NCBI GenBank assembly: GCA_043101845.1
Contig: JBICHN010000002.1
Location: 124,001 to 188,000, forward strand
Source: JBICHN01 sp043101845
Lineage (GTDB): Bacteria; Planctomycetota; Phycisphaerae; Phycisphaerales; UBA5793
Length of the DNA stretch: 64,000 nt
Reading direction: 5' to 3'
Each line of letters begins with the position of its first letter. Within the stretch, counting starts at the first letter, position 1. The notes under the pieces were generated by a model. The model worked only from the letters and a program-made list of their open reading frames with translations, ran no database searches and was not told where the DNA came from. This document shows, piece by piece, positions 33,861 through 42,948 of the stretch. The translations under genes were made by a program, and so were the position numbers.

Positions 33861-35443
33861 CGAATCACCTCATTGTCTTTCTCGTGGTCGTACCGCTGGC
33901 CGCCGGCATCACCGCCGTGGCCCTCGGGCATCGCTTGCGCATCCTTCGCGCGATCGGCGTGACGAGCCTGGTCACGACTTCGCTGCTCGCGATCGGCCTG
34001 CTCCTGTCGATTCGTGAGAATGGCGCCGTCTATGTCTCGCAGATGGGGAGCTGGCCGGCGCCGTTTGGAATCTCGATCGTCTTCGACAGCCTGTCCGGCC
34101 TGCTGATCGCGGCCTCCTCGGTCGTCGCGCTGAGCGCGTACATCCATTCGTTCTCTTCGCTCGACCCGGCGGTCGAGCGCCGGTACTACCACCCGCTCAT
34201 TCAGTTGCTCATGGTCGGCGTGAATCTGAGTTTCCTCACGGGCGACCTGTTCAACCTCTTCGTCGCGTTCGAGATCATGCTGCTTTCCTCGTACTGCCTG
34301 CTTACGCTCGGCGGCTCGCGCCGGCAGTTGACTCAGGCGTACAAATATGTCCTGCTCAATCTGATCGCGTCGACCGTCTTCGTGATCTGCGCCGGATTCG
34401 TCTACGGAATGTTCGGCACGCTGAACTTCGCCGATCTGGCCCGCACGCTCGGAGAGATCCGCGCGAGCGGCGACGAGGTTCCGACCGGATTCACGGCGCT
34501 CGCGGTGATGATGCTCTTTGTCTTCGGTTTGAAGGGCGCCTTCTTTCCGCTCTGGTTCTGGTTGCCGGACACCTATTACACCACGCCCATCGCCATCGGC
34601 GGGCTCTTCTCCGGCATGCTCACGAAAGTCGGCGTTTACGCGGTCGCGCGTACCTTCCCGATGATCTTCACCGTCGGCGACGCCGGAAGCGTCGTGCAAC
34701 CGATCATCGCGATCTCGGCGGCGTTCACCATGTTTCTCGGTGTGCTCGGCGCCGTGTCGAATCACGAAGTCCGGCGCATCCTGGCGATCCATGTCATCAG
34801 CCAGGTCGGGTACATGGTGTTCGGTATCGCCGTCATGACGGGCGCCGCGCTCGCGGGCTGCATCTTCTACATGATTCAACACATGGTGGTGAAGTGCTCG
34901 CTCTTCCTCTGCTGCGGCATGATGGAGCGCTACGCCGGATCGGACGACCTCGACAAGATCGGCGGACTGCTCAAGCGCGATCCGTACCTTGCGACGCTCT
35001 TCTTCATCGCGGCGATGAGTCTCGTCGGCCTGCCCCCGCTGAGTGGATTCTTCGGCAAGCTCGTCATCATCCGCGAAGGTTGGAATGACTTCTGGTGGCT
35101 TTCGATCTTCGGTCTCGTGACCGGCGCCTTGACGCTGCTCTCGATGCTCAAGATCTGGGGCTACGGCTACTGGGGTAAGCCGCAAGGCGCACATGCGGCC
35201 GTTCCGGCCCGGGCGCCACGACTGCGTATGCGCAGCGCCTACTTCGGCACGACGATGCTCGTCGTCACGGCGCTCTTTCTCGGCTTCGGCGCCGGCCCGG
35301 TCTACCAGATTGCGAATCACGCGGGCGAACAGCTCACGAATCCGACCCGGTATATCGAATCGGTGCTTGGGCCCATCGACGCGGTCAATCCGGCGCACTC
35401 GACCCTTGCGGAAGTGGCGATGATCGAGGAGGCGCAGCCATGA
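33857..35443 (+). CDS. mrpD: Na+/H+ antiporter subunit MrpD
   Basis: 528 residues, about 14 membrane helices, homologous to NuoM/NuoN. Key stretches are LFVAFEIMLLSSYCLLTLGG (conserved glutamate of helix 5), GLKGAFFPLWFWLPDTYYTTPIAIGGLFSGMLTKVGVYAV (conserved lysines) and NHEVRRILAIHVISQVGYMVFG. It probably forms one of the two proton/cation pathways with MrpA. ATGA overlaps join it to mrpC and mrpE. A 623-codon open frame on the other strand here is a coding shadow. Confidence 0.95.
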   Translation: MTNHLIVFLVVVPLAAGITAVALGHRLRILRAIGVTSLVTTSLLAIGLLLSIRENGAVYVSQMGSWPAPFGISIVFDSLSGLLIAASSVVALSAYIHSFSSLDPAVERRYYHPLIQLLMVGVNLSFLTGDLFNLFVAFEIMLLSSYCLLTLGGSRRQLTQAYKYVLLNLIASTVFVICAGFVYGMFGTLNFADLARTLGEIRASGDEVPTGFTALAVMMLFVFGLKGAFFPLWFWLPDTYYTTPIAIGGLFSGMLTKVGVYAVARTFPMIFTVGDAGSVVQPIIAISAAFTMFLGVLGAVSNHEVRRILAIHVISQVGYMVFGIAVMTGAALAGCIFYMIQHMVVKCSLFLCCGMMERYAGSDDLDKIGGLLKRDPYLATLFFIAAMSLVGLPPLSGFFGKLVIIREGWNDFWWLSIFGLVTGALTLLSMLKIWGYGYWGKPQGAHAAVPARAPRLRMRSAYFGTTMLVVTALFLGFGAGPVYQIANHAGEQLTNPTRYIESVLGPIDAVNPAHSTLAEVAMIEEAQP

Positions 35444-35922
35444 TCAATTCGTTCCTCCTCAACTGCGTCCTGGCGCTCGTGTATGTCGCGCTCGCCGGCG
35501 AGTTCAACTCGTTCAACATCGTCGCGGGCTTCGTCATCGGATTCGTCGTTCTCTGGATGTACGGACTGCCCCGTCCGGAGGGACCGGTCTACAACCGGCG
35601 ACTCTTCGCGATGTTCCGATTCGTCGTGTACTTCGTGCGCATCCTCATCCGGGCGAATCTTGAGATCGCCTGGGAGATCATCACCCCGGGTCTGAGTCAG
35701 ACGCCGCGGATCATCCGGTACGAAGTGAGCGACCTGAACGAAGTGCAGACCACGACGCTCGCGAACTTAATCACGCTCACGCCCGGAACGCTCGTCGTCG
35801 ACATTTCGGATGATGGCGACTGGCTCTATGTGCATTGCATGTACGCGGACGATCCGAAGGCGGCGGTGGCGTCGCTCGATGAACTCGCGTCGCGAATGCG
35901 GACGGAGGTCTTCGGACTATGA
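35440..35922 (+). CDS. mrpE: Na+/H+ antiporter subunit MrpE
   Basis: 160 residues of the MnhE family. Two N-terminal membrane helices (SFLLNCVLALVYVALAG, IVAGFVIGFVVLWMYG) and the conserved FRFVVYFVRILIRANLEIAWEIITPG are followed by the soluble C-terminal domain with LANLITLTPGTLVVDISDDGDWLYVHCMYADD. Joined to mrpD and mrpF by ATGA overlaps. Confidence 0.95.
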   Translation: MINSFLLNCVLALVYVALAGEFNSFNIVAGFVIGFVVLWMYGLPRPEGPVYNRRLFAMFRFVVYFVRILIRANLEIAWEIITPGLSQTPRIIRYEVSDLNEVQTTTLANLITLTPGTLVVDISDDGDWLYVHCMYADDPKAAVASLDELASRMRTEVFGL

Positions 35923-36326
35923 CGAACCTCTTCGCGATTCCCTGGCGGTTCATGCTTGCGCTCGGAGGAGGCGGGGGCGGCGTCGATGAGTCCTCCGGCG
36001 GTGCGCCGATGCCGGAGAGCGCAGCCGAGCCCGCCCTCATGATGATCGTCGACGGGGGAATGGTGACGATTACCCTCGGGATGGCGCTGCTCATCTATCG
36101 AATGTGGCGCGGGCCGCATCTCGCCGATCGAGTGCTCGCCGCCGACGCCCTGTCACTCCATGTGGTCGGGCTTGTGATCCTGCTTACGATTCGTCTCGAG
36201 TCTCTCGTGTTCATTGACGCGGCGCTCGTGGTCGCGATCATCGGATTTGCCAGCACGCTCGCTTTCGCTCAATATATCGGAGCCCGGCGGCACGACAGCG
36301 CTGCCGTCATCGAGTCTCCGTCCTGA
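35919..36326 (+). CDS. mrpF: Na+/H+ antiporter subunit MrpF with Gly-rich N-terminal extension
   Basis: 135 residues; typical MrpF proteins are about 90. The family core begins near residue 45 (GGMVTITLGMALLIYRMWRGPHLADRVLAADALSLHVVG) and has three membrane helices, ending AAFIDAALVVAIIGF-like (VFIDAALVVAIIGFASTLAFAQYIG). The first 40 residues add a glycine-rich segment (ALGGGGGGVDESSGG). The start overlaps the mrpE stop (ATGA), but an internal ATG could give the shorter form. mrpG follows after 42 bp. Confidence 0.92.
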   Translation: MTNLFAIPWRFMLALGGGGGGVDESSGGAPMPESAAEPALMMIVDGGMVTITLGMALLIYRMWRGPHLADRVLAADALSLHVVGLVILLTIRLESLVFIDAALVVAIIGFASTLAFAQYIGARRHDSAAVIESPS

Positions 36327-36368
36327 TCGAGGCGGTACAGTTCCTGCGACGAACGGACTGACTTCACC

Positions 36369-36851
36369 ATGCAGACATTCGCCGACATACTCGCTGCTTT
36401 CTGCCTGACGGTGGGGTTGTTCTTCCTCTTCGTGGGGGCCGTGGGGATCGTGCGGTTCCCCGACGCGTACAACCGCCTGCACGCGGCAAGCAAGTGCTCG
36501 ACGCTCGGCCTGCTGGGACTGTTGCTCGGCGCCGTGTTTCATTTGGGCGCGCTCGCCGTCATGACCAAGGCCATGCTCACCCTCATCTTCGCGTTCGTCG
36601 CGACGCCGGTTGGATCGCACATTCTCGCTCGCGCGGCTCACATCGACGGACTCGAACAATGGGACCGCACGCGGTCGGACGACCTCGCGGTCGATCAGCC
36701 GGATCGTCCGGTCGGATGTCCGAGCCAGAGGCGCGAGGACGATCGCGATCAGCGACCTCCCGGCGCCGCGGGTGGCGGGGACCGAAGCGCGGACGCCGAT
36801 CGGCGTTCAGCCGGAGGTCCCGCACTGCGACTCGCCGACGACGCGGCGTGA
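36369..36851 (+). CDS. mrpG: Na+/H+ antiporter subunit MrpG with charged C-terminal tail
   Basis: 160 residues. Residues 1-100 are a complete MnhG/MrpG domain with three membrane helices (GLFFLFVGAVGIVRFPDAYNRLHAASKCSTLG, then KAMLTLIFAFVATPVGSHILARAAHIDG). The last 55 residues are a hydrophilic tail rich in Asp, Arg and Gly that is not part of the family. It is the last gene of the mrpA-G operon, separated from mrpF by 42 bp, the only gap in the operon. Confidence 0.93.
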   Translation: MQTFADILAAFCLTVGLFFLFVGAVGIVRFPDAYNRLHAASKCSTLGLLGLLLGAVFHLGALAVMTKAMLTLIFAFVATPVGSHILARAAHIDGLEQWDRTRSDDLAVDQPDRPVGCPSQRREDDRDQRPPGAAGGGDRSADADRRSAGGPALRLADDAA

Positions 36852-36911
36852 AGATGACGAAGTCCGACGAACGCGCGCTTCCATCTGCTGCGCACACGAT
36901 TGACCAATAGA

Positions 36912-36948
36912 AAAACCGCCGCACTCGTCGGAATGCGGCGGCGGTTTG
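36912..36948. terminator. Bidirectional hairpin terminator between mrpG and 36974 gene
   Basis: AAACCGCCGC at 36913-36922 pairs with GCGGCGGCGGTTT-type sequence at 36935-36947. A run of As precedes it on the plus strand, which is a T-run for the minus strand, so it best serves the minus-strand gene that ends at 36974, and may also stop mrp transcription. Confidence 0.75.
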
Positions 36949-36973
36949 AAGCGTCGATGTGGTCGTGAGCCGG

Positions 36974-37426
36974 TCAGGCGGCTTCGTCGAACGCGTCGTC
37001 CTCGAAGGCGTCCTCATCACCGGGACGCGTGTTCGGCGGCTCGATCGGCGTGTCAGGCCGTTCGACCCAGTCTTCGGCCTGCGCGAGGTTGAGCGTGCTC
37101 GGCTGGACCTTGCGGTATCCGAGCCGGCGAATGATCTCGAGCACATCCGTCCAGGTTGGGAACGTCTTTCCGTTGACGCGCTTGAAGGCGTCGATCGCGA
37201 CGAGGAAGAGGAACTGCTCCTTCGTCATCTCGCCTTCTTCGGCCGATTTCGTGAAGTCGGTGCGGCGCCGACCCGGGCCTCGGCGACGCTCGCAGCCGAT
37301 TTCGTCGCGTTCGTCGCGACGATCCGGCCGCAAGCGGCGGTCCGCCACCGTCCCGGACCAGTCTTCAGGGTTGGAGTCTGAATCTTCCGGCTGTGTGTTG
37401 GTCGGTTGTTCAGGGGCGTCACTCAT
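36974..37426 (-). CDS. Hypothetical protein with acidic ends and a conserved central helical region
   Basis: 150 residues, soluble. The N-terminal 60 residues are hydrophilic and Arg/Asp-rich (DRRLRPDRRDERDE, ERRRGPGRRRTDFTK). The middle (MTKEQFLFLVAIDAFKRVNGKTFPTWTDVLEIIRRLGYRKVQPS) looks like a compact helical domain and is the most likely conserved part. The C-terminus is acidic. I do not recognise a family. The gene is 57 bp upstream in transcription from nothing else on its strand except the acidic-protein gene that starts at 37885. A terminator follows at 36912. Confidence 0.6.
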   Translation of the reverse strand: MSDAPEQPTNTQPEDSDSNPEDWSGTVADRRLRPDRRDERDEIGCERRRGPGRRRTDFTKSAEEGEMTKEQFLFLVAIDAFKRVNGKTFPTWTDVLEIIRRLGYRKVQPSTLNLAQAEDWVERPDTPIEPPNTRPGDEDAFEDDAFDEAA

Positions 37427-37483
37427 GTCGGGCTCCTTCGGTGAAGAGCCCCGGACGCCCTGGTCGAGCGGCGGAACTCGTCG

Positions 37484-37885
37484 TCAGAAGTCGTCGTCGT
37501 CCTCGATCAGGTATTCCTCGAAGTCCTCGTCGTAGTCGTCGTCGACTTCGTCGTCGTCTTCTTCGTCATCCCAGAAGTCGTCCTCTTCTTCCTCGTCGTC
37601 ATCGTCCTCGAGGAAGTCGTCGTCGTCCTCGTCCTCTTCATCGTCGTCGACGATGGTGTCGTCATCGCCGCTATCGTCGTCGTCGTCACCGTCGACATCG
37701 TCGAGGTCTCCGTCGTCGTCGAAATCGAGTTCCTCGTCGTCGTCCGATTCGGCGATGTCGATGTCCTCGTCCTCTTGATCATCATCGACTGAACCGGCGA
37801 CGGAATTGACGCCAGACTGACCAATTGGACAGCTGGCGGAGACGCCCCATAACTCCGTGTCTGACGCCGTGATCAGGCTCGTCAT
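37484..37885 (-). CDS. Extremely acidic low-complexity protein
   Basis: 133 residues. The first 35 (MTSLITASDTELWGVSASCPIGQ...) are ordinary, and the rest, to the last codon, is built almost only of Asp and Glu with occasional Leu, Phe, Trp or Tyr (for example EEDEDDDDFLEDDDD, EEEEDDFWDDEED). The predicted pI is very low and the tail should be disordered. The DNA is a GTC/CTC/TCG-type trinucleotide repetition on the plus strand, but the frame is intact over 400 bp. Such tails bind basic proteins, calcium or RNA-binding partners. No family is recognised; it may be co-transcribed with the 36974 gene. Confidence 0.6.
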   Translation of the reverse strand: MTSLITASDTELWGVSASCPIGQSGVNSVAGSVDDDQEDEDIDIAESDDDEELDFDDDGDLDDVDGDDDDDSGDDDTIVDDDEEDEDDDDFLEDDDDEEEEDDFWDDEEDDDEVDDDYDEDFEEYLIEDDDDF

Positions 37886-37959
37886 GATCGCCACCTTCTC
37901 GCGATTCGCATTCGGCATGACGCGCGATCGCTCGTCCCACCCGGACGAGCGATCCCTCG

Positions 37960-38625
37960 TTGCGTCTCCATCCCCCGTTGAGCGGGCGCGACTACACTAC
38001 ATGGCGCCGCGCCGCTGTCAAACAGGCGTGGATCATCATTTTTGGTCCTGAGATTGATTGCAAACCCGCCGTCCTGGAGCCGATCTCGTTGGAGCGCAAA
38101 CCTGCCGAGACCGAACCATCATTGAACCTTCTCGCCGCGGTACTCGCATGGGCGCTGCCCGGGCTCGGGCACTGGTCGCTCGGCTACCGGCGTCGGGGCC
38201 GTCTCATCGGCGCGGGGATACTGTCGCTCTACTTCGGCGGACTGCTCATCGGCGGGGTCGATGTCATCGACCGTCGCGAAGATTACTGGTGGTACTGCGG
38301 CCAGACGCTCGCGGGTCCGATCACCCCCGTCATCGACTGGTGGATCGGCCGTCAGTACATCACTGAAGATCGTGAAGGACGCCGCCTCGACCCGCCACTC
38401 AAGCCGCATCCGGTACTCCCTGAGGGCGATGCGTATCTTGAGGAGCATCGGCTCGCGTTCGATCCGGATTATCGCCCGGCGTTCTCCGTGTCGCTCGCGC
38501 GCACGAATGAGCTCGGGACGCTCTACACGACGATCGCCGGCATGCTGAACCTTCTCGCCATCCTCGATGTGCTTTACATGGCGCCGTTCGCGGGCGTCGC
38601 GGGGCGAAAGGGAGACACGGCATGA
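37960..38625 (+). CDS. Multi-spanning membrane protein of unknown function
   Basis: Up to 221 residues. The recognisable part begins around the TTG at 38089 (LERKPAETEPSLNLLAAVLAWALPGLGHWSLGYRRRGRLIGAG), with LGHWSLGYRRRG as a motif seen in small membrane proteins of this phylum. There are three to four hydrophobic segments (LLAAVLAWALPGLG, ILSLYFGGLLIGGV, LGTLYTTIAGMLNLLAILDVLYMAP). The ATG at 37960 adds about 43 unconserved residues; GGAG lies 9 nt before the TTG at 38089, so the shorter form is quite possible. It overlaps the next gene by 4 bp. Confidence 0.65.
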   Translation: MRLHPPLSGRDYTTWRRAAVKQAWIIIFGPEIDCKPAVLEPISLERKPAETEPSLNLLAAVLAWALPGLGHWSLGYRRRGRLIGAGILSLYFGGLLIGGVDVIDRREDYWWYCGQTLAGPITPVIDWWIGRQYITEDREGRRLDPPLKPHPVLPEGDAYLEEHRLAFDPDYRPAFSVSLARTNELGTLYTTIAGMLNLLAILDVLYMAPFAGVAGRKGDTA

Positions 38626-38861
38626 CGCTGCTCCTCGCGTGGAGGCCGTTCCTCGATCCGCTCGCGATCGAGCAATCGTGGTGGCTCTTCCTGTTTCCGC
38701 TCGTGCTCGGCATTTCGATGGTGTACAAGGCGGTGCGCCTTCCGTCCTTGCAGCGGTTCTGGCGCCAGACCCTCAAGATGAGTCTGCAGATCGTCGCCGC
38801 AATGGTGGTGCTCGCCGCGGCGCTCTTCGTCGTGGTCGAATGGCTTTCCCCCCGGATCTGA
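38622..38861 (+). CDS. Small two-helix membrane protein
   Basis: 79 residues with two membrane helices (SWWLFLFPLVLGISMVYKAV and LQIVAAMVVLAAALFVVVEWLS) and a basic loop between them. It starts at an ATGA overlap with the stop of the upstream membrane protein gene, which argues that it is real and that the two products work together. No family is recognised. Confidence 0.65.
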   Translation: MTLLLAWRPFLDPLAIEQSWWLFLFPLVLGISMVYKAVRLPSLQRFWRQTLKMSLQIVAAMVVLAAALFVVVEWLSPRI

Positions 38862-38929
38862 TCGGCGGGGACGGCTGATTTCACCCTTTCGAACTGGCGA
38901 TGGGGGTCCGAGAAGCCGATGATTCCCAC

Positions 38930-39577
38930 ATGCAAGTCTTCCTGGACGATCGTCCGCTCGAAACCGACGCGACTACGCTGACCGATGCGCTCGAATCGGC
39001 TCGAGGCGCTGCGGAGTCTGAAGGCCGGCTCATCGTCGATGTGCTGCTTGACAACGAACCGCTCGATGAGAGCCAGATCGTCGAAGCCGCGGAGTACGAC
39101 CTCGGCGCCGCGGAGCTCAAGTGCTATTCGGTAGAGCCGTATTCATTCGTCCGACAGACCTTCGATCAGGTTGTCGCGGCGCTCGATCAGATCTCCGCGC
39201 TGCAGCGCGACACCGCCGAGAAGATTCAGGCTGGAGATCTCAAGGCGGCGATGGAGCAACTTGGCGCGACGATCGAACTCTGGGACCACGCGCAGATGGG
39301 AGTGCAGGGGGGCGCGGCGCTCGTCGGGCTCGACCTCGACGCGGTTCGCACGGACGACGGCTCCATCACTGAGGCGATTCAGGAACTCGCGGACCGCCTG
39401 CGCGATATCCGGTCCGCGGTGGAATCGGGTGACTGGGTCGCGTTGTCGGACTGTCTCGGATACGAGATGGGTCCGGTGTCAGAGCAGTGGCGCGGCATGT
39501 TGAACGAACTTTCCCGTCGGGTCGAGACCGCCGAGGCGGAATCGAAGTCCGCGGGCGAATCGGGGACTGGGGCGTAA
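38930..39577 (+). CDS. Helical cytosolic protein of unknown function
   Basis: 215 residues. The N-terminal 70 residues look like a small alpha/beta domain (MQVFLDDRPLETDATTLTDALESA... RLIVDVLLDNEPLDE). The rest is helical: VRQTFDQVVAALDQISALQRDTAEKIQAGDLKAAMEQLGATIELWDHAQMG, ending with an Ala/Glu/Ser-rich segment. I do not recognise a family, although the helical part resembles small flagellar or cell-division accessory proteins in composition. The start at 38930 fits the conserved-looking first strand. The next gene begins 3 bp after its stop. Confidence 0.65.
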   Translation: MQVFLDDRPLETDATTLTDALESARGAAESEGRLIVDVLLDNEPLDESQIVEAAEYDLGAAELKCYSVEPYSFVRQTFDQVVAALDQISALQRDTAEKIQAGDLKAAMEQLGATIELWDHAQMGVQGGAALVGLDLDAVRTDDGSITEAIQELADRLRDIRSAVESGDWVALSDCLGYEMGPVSEQWRGMLNELSRRVETAEAESKSAGESGTGA

Positions 39578-39580
39578 TCC

Positions 39581-40414
39581 ATGGCGAAGCGCGCAAAGGC
39601 GACCGTTCGTAACGGGCGCGACCGCTCGGGCTCTCTACAGAAGATCATGGATCTGGCGAGCGAAGCGCTCGTCGGCGGCCGGTACTTCGAATGCGAACGG
39701 CTCGCGAATCAGGCGCTGCACCAGGCGTGGGACGCGGGGGATTACGATTCGATGGCGCGGATTACGATGCCGCTCCAGGAAGCGCGTCGTCAGCGTCGAC
39801 TCAACGCGATCGACGCCGGCCACATCGTGCTCTACGACGAAGACAATCCGCCGCCAGGAGCCGAAGCCGAATACAAGCCGGGCGTCTACATCGTGACCCC
39901 TCCATTCGTCGCCGCGGACGCTCGAGTCATCGCCGAGACCTCGTTCGAGTCGGACGCGCCGACCTTCTCGTTCGCGTGTGAACCCCGGACGCAACTCGGC
40001 CTCACCCCGGTCGTCGTGGTGGGGCCCATCGTGCTCCGCGCGCGGATCAAGCCGGCGCGTCAGCCGGACTCCGCCTGGTGTCTCGGCGTCATCGACGCGC
40101 TGACCGAGGTTGCGCTCGACACGCTCGATCCGACCCGTCCGCTGCCCCGTCAGGTCGATGAAGTCATGGATCGCCTCGACGCGCTGCCCGAAAGCGAACT
40201 CCTCCACCAGAAGCTCGTCGAGATCGCCCACGCGGCCCTCCACGAAGAGAATGGCGTGGAGACGGAACCAGACGGCGCCAGCGCAATCGACGAGAAGCCG
40301 GTGAAATCCGGGAAGGCGAAGAAGCGGGCGAAGTCACGGCGCAAGGCCGCGCGAAAGACCGGAGCGCGTTCTTCCAAAGCCTCGGCGTCGACGGTGACCG
40401 ACGAGTCCGAGTGA
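39581..40414 (+). CDS. Cytosolic protein with helical N-terminus and basic tail, unknown function
   Basis: 277 residues. The first 70 residues are helical and TPR-like (SLQKIMDLASEALVGGRYFECERLANQALHQAWDAGDYDSMARITMPLQEARRQRR). The middle contains beta-rich segments (YKPGVYIVTPPFVAADARVIAETSF, GLTPVVVVGPIVLRARIKP). The last 50 residues are Lys/Arg/Ala-rich (KSGKAKKRAKSRRKAARK), like a nucleic-acid-binding tail. It starts 3 bp after the upstream gene and must be in the same operon. No family recognised. It ends 24 bp before the convergent rho gene. Confidence 0.65.
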   Translation: MAKRAKATVRNGRDRSGSLQKIMDLASEALVGGRYFECERLANQALHQAWDAGDYDSMARITMPLQEARRQRRLNAIDAGHIVLYDEDNPPPGAEAEYKPGVYIVTPPFVAADARVIAETSFESDAPTFSFACEPRTQLGLTPVVVVGPIVLRARIKPARQPDSAWCLGVIDALTEVALDTLDPTRPLPRQVDEVMDRLDALPESELLHQKLVEIAHAALHEENGVETEPDGASAIDEKPVKSGKAKKRAKSRRKAARKTGARSSKASASTVTDESE

Positions 40415-40438
40415 TCACATCGCGTCGTCGCTCCGCGA

Positions 40439-41902
<1,464 letters not shown>

Positions 41903-42187
41903 GTCAAACTCGCTGCGAATCGGAATGAGCGCCTGCGAGCCGGTCAGGGCCGCCAGGCACAAGCGAATGGAATTGGTTCATGTGGTGAAACGATCGGATG
42001 GGGCCCGCGATCTCCAGAGAGCCGCCGCCGTGGGCGACCATGCCTTCCAGACTCTCTGTTGGCGTTCAATCTCGGGGGAGCACGACGGACGACCATCAAG
42101 GTCATGCGGCCCGCGGCCCATCGACCTGGTCATCAGGTCCAGACAGGCCGAGCACAAACCGCTGAATTTCAGTCCCTGGGGGATTGC

Positions 42188-42865
42188 TCAGGAATCGGTC
42201 TCGGAACTTGCCATCCCTCGCCGGTGATCCCTGAGAATCTGTCTGAAGACCGCTTCGACCGTGGGCTGCAGGAGCTCCAGATCGCCGCGGTTGTCTACTA
42301 CATAATCGGACCGAGCCCGCTTCCGATCAAGCGACCATTGGCGTTTTTCTCTTCGATCGAGCTCCTCCTCAGACCATCCCCGCGCGGCGGCGACACGGCG
42401 GATTCGCTCGCTCCGGTCCGCGTCGACGAAGATTACCGCGTCGCATCGGTCGGCGAGCCCGGCCTCGAAGAGCAGGGGGGCGTCGATAACGAAGCAGGGC
42501 GGCACGCCTCCGGTACGCACCTCGCGATCCCAATGTTCAAGCCGCCGTCGGTCGACCCTCGGATGGATGAGCGCCTCGAGGCGTCGTCGTTCCGCATCAT
42601 CGTGGAACACGATGTCCGCGACCGCTTGACGATCGATCGCCCCGTCCGGTCCGAGGACGCGATCACCCCACCAGCTGACGAGAGCACGCCGAACTTCCGG
42701 TTCGTCAAATTCGACGCGAACATCATCGTCGGATCGGGTGACGACGCATCCGAACGACTCGAGGATCGCCGCGACTTTCGACTTTCCGGCGCCGACGCCT
42801 CCGGTGAGACCGACGACCGGCGCCAGGGCGCGGAACTGTTCGTGAGTGACAGGTTCGGAAGACAC
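42188..42865 (-). CDS. coaE: Dephospho-CoA kinase
   Basis: 225 residues; the last step of coenzyme A synthesis, phosphorylating dephospho-CoA. The P-loop is VVGLTGGVGAGKSKVA, followed by VTRSDDDVR where the usual DAD substrate motif stands. IVFHDDAERRRLEALIHPRV and the DAPLLFEAGL segment are diagnostic, as is RVAAARGWSEEELDRRE in the lid region. The GTG start at 42865 lies 7 nt after TACAAT (42873-42878) with no Shine-Dalgarno, a leaderless arrangement. The P-loop ends the visible N-terminus, so nothing is missing. Confidence 0.93.
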   Translation of the reverse strand: MSSEPVTHEQFRALAPVVGLTGGVGAGKSKVAAILESFGCVVTRSDDDVRVEFDEPEVRRALVSWWGDRVLGPDGAIDRQAVADIVFHDDAERRRLEALIHPRVDRRRLEHWDREVRTGGVPPCFVIDAPLLFEAGLADRCDAVIFVDADRSERIRRVAAARGWSEEELDRREKRQWSLDRKRARSDYVVDNRGDLELLQPTVEAVFRQILRDHRRGMASSETDS

Positions 42866-42872
42866 GCCGGCG

Positions 42873-42878
42873 ATTGTA
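42873..42878 (-). promoter_or_regulatory. Probable -10 element of a leaderless promoter (coaE)
   Basis: TACAAT on the minus strand ends 7 nt before the GTG start of coaE at 42865; no Shine-Dalgarno is present between them. Confidence 0.5.
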
Positions 42879-42948
42879 TCGGACGGCAGGCGGGAACGGA
42901 CCCGGTTCCGATCGGTAAGATCGAATGCCTCGCCCTCGGGAGAACACC

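Noticed and set aside
33527..35398. A 623-codon open frame antisense to mrpD
   Set aside because: The plus-strand frame is a full MrpD; the antisense product is Arg/Asp/Glu/His-rich low-complexity sequence without motifs, the usual shadow in GC-rich genes.
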